Part shown: piece by piece, positions 4,889 through 5,330 of the stretch
Layout: the number at the start of each line of letters is the position of its first letter
Position numbering within the stretch: the stretch's first letter is position 1
Assembly (NCBI GenBank): GCA_021161055.1
Contig: JAGHBI010000018.1
Coordinates: 1 to 5,330 of the forward strand
Direction of reading: 5' to 3'
Origin: Candidatus Iainarchaeum sp.
GTDB lineage: Archaea > Iainarchaeota > Iainarchaeia > Iainarchaeales > DTGL01
DNA: 5,330 nucleotides
The notes under the pieces: generated by a model
The model's input: only the letters and a program-made list of their open reading frames with translations
Told to the model about the DNA's origin: nothing
Database searches by the model: none
Program-made: the position numbers and the translations under genes

Positions 4889-5330
4889 CAACCTTCCCCT
4901 GCCTATTGCTTCTTTAGGCGTTTTTGCACCGATCAAAAACAGCCCGATGCGAATCTCCTCAATTATTCTGCTCAAATATTTTTCAACACCTTTTGAGCCT
5001 GCTTCCTGCTGTGCTTTAAGCACGGGCAATGCAACGCCAATTAAATCTGCGCCAAGAACGAAGGCTTTAACAGCATCTAAGCCAGAGCGTATGCCACCGC
5101 TAGCAATAATAGGACCTTTGAACGCTTTCCTGCACTCTACAATGCTGCTTGCGGTTGGAATACCAAAATCCCAGAACGTTCTGCCAATCTCGTTACCTCT
5201 AAGCGTTTCTATACCAACCCAGCTTGTGCCACCTGCGCCCTGAACATCTATCGCTTTTATTCTTGTTTTTGCAAGCTCCTTAGCAACATTGTAGCTTATT
5301 CCATGGCCTACCTCCTTAACATAGACCGGC
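4880..5330 (-). CDS. fni: Type 2 isopentenyl-diphosphate delta-isomerase, C-terminal part
   Basis: This FMN- and NADPH-dependent enzyme interconverts isopentenyl and dimethylallyl diphosphate, the step that supplies allylic primer for archaeal isoprenoid lipids. Only the C-terminal 149 codons are in the window; the N-terminal half lies beyond the right edge. In reading order I see PVYVKEVGHGIS, then KAIDVQGAGGTSWVGIE, the Gly-rich FMN/substrate segment. These are followed by FWDFGIPTASSI, IIASGGIRSGLDAVKAFVLGADLIGVA (the phosphate-binding GGIRSG and the following helix), and a helical tail (IIEEIRIGLFLIGAKTPKEA). The alpha/beta barrel order is that of the family. The stop codon (TAA, 4882-4880) touches the dtdA stop codon and lies in a copy of the TATACATAA word, so the final residues, LYT, are encoded by that word and its flank. 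Confidence 0.95.
   Translation of the reverse strand, partial: PVYVKEVGHGISYNVAKELAKTRIKAIDVQGAGGTSWVGIETLRGNEIGRTFWDFGIPTASSIVECRKAFKGPIIASGGIRSGLDAVKAFVLGADLIGVALPVLKAQQEAGSKGVEKYLSRIIEEIRIGLFLIGAKTPKEAIGRGRLYT

Noticed and set aside
4947..5243. A plus-strand frame of 98 codons
   Set aside because: It lies opposite the type 2 IPP isomerase, whose motifs are unmistakable on the minus strand.

Overview
The window looks like a chromosome segment from an uncultivated archaeon. It carries an archaeal-type (GEK1 family) D-aminoacyl-tRNA deacylase, an FMN-dependent type 2 isopentenyl-diphosphate isomerase, a winged-helix regulator, TATA-like elements about 25-30 nt before several genes, very short or absent leaders, and a GGTGAT Shine-Dalgarno. 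Small single-copy genes and short proteins of unknown function recall DPANN-type genomes, but the lineage cannot be fixed from this sequence and that placement is a guess.

Layout. Positions 16-1215 (+) hold an M16-type zinc peptidase whose frame is open to the left edge. Positions 1320-1404 form a very compact folded element (32 possible base pairs in 84 nt, a three-way junction). It is joined to an open frame (to 1637, +) that reads like a real basic protein but has no usual start codon. Positions 1638-2243 are about 600 nt without a convincing gene, with a nested inverted repeat (1671-1812), a possible structured stretch (2042-2119) and a perfect 19-bp inverted repeat (2211-2253). A small Ig-like protein gene follows (2603-2244, -), then a divergent winged-helix protein (2759-3235, +). 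The latter overlaps tail to tail with a membrane-anchored, cysteine-rich Ig-like protein (4010-3216, -). From a shared TATA-like region dtdA (4070-4879, +) runs outward, and its stop codon abuts that of the type 2 IPP isomerase gene (5330-4880, -, cut by the right edge).

The genes do not form one pathway. dtdA gives translation quality control, fni gives isoprenoid precursors for archaeal lipids, the M16 protein is a protease, and the two Ig-like proteins with the HTH protein are uncharacterised.

Two signals stand out. One is the folded element 1320-1404 fused to a start-less frame: removing 58 nt between two opposite bulges would join a GTG start to that frame, so a bulge-helix-bulge type intron in a protein gene is a testable idea. 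The other is a 9-base word, TATACATAA or its complement, found seven times, always at or outside gene ends and usually within a few bases of a stop codon.
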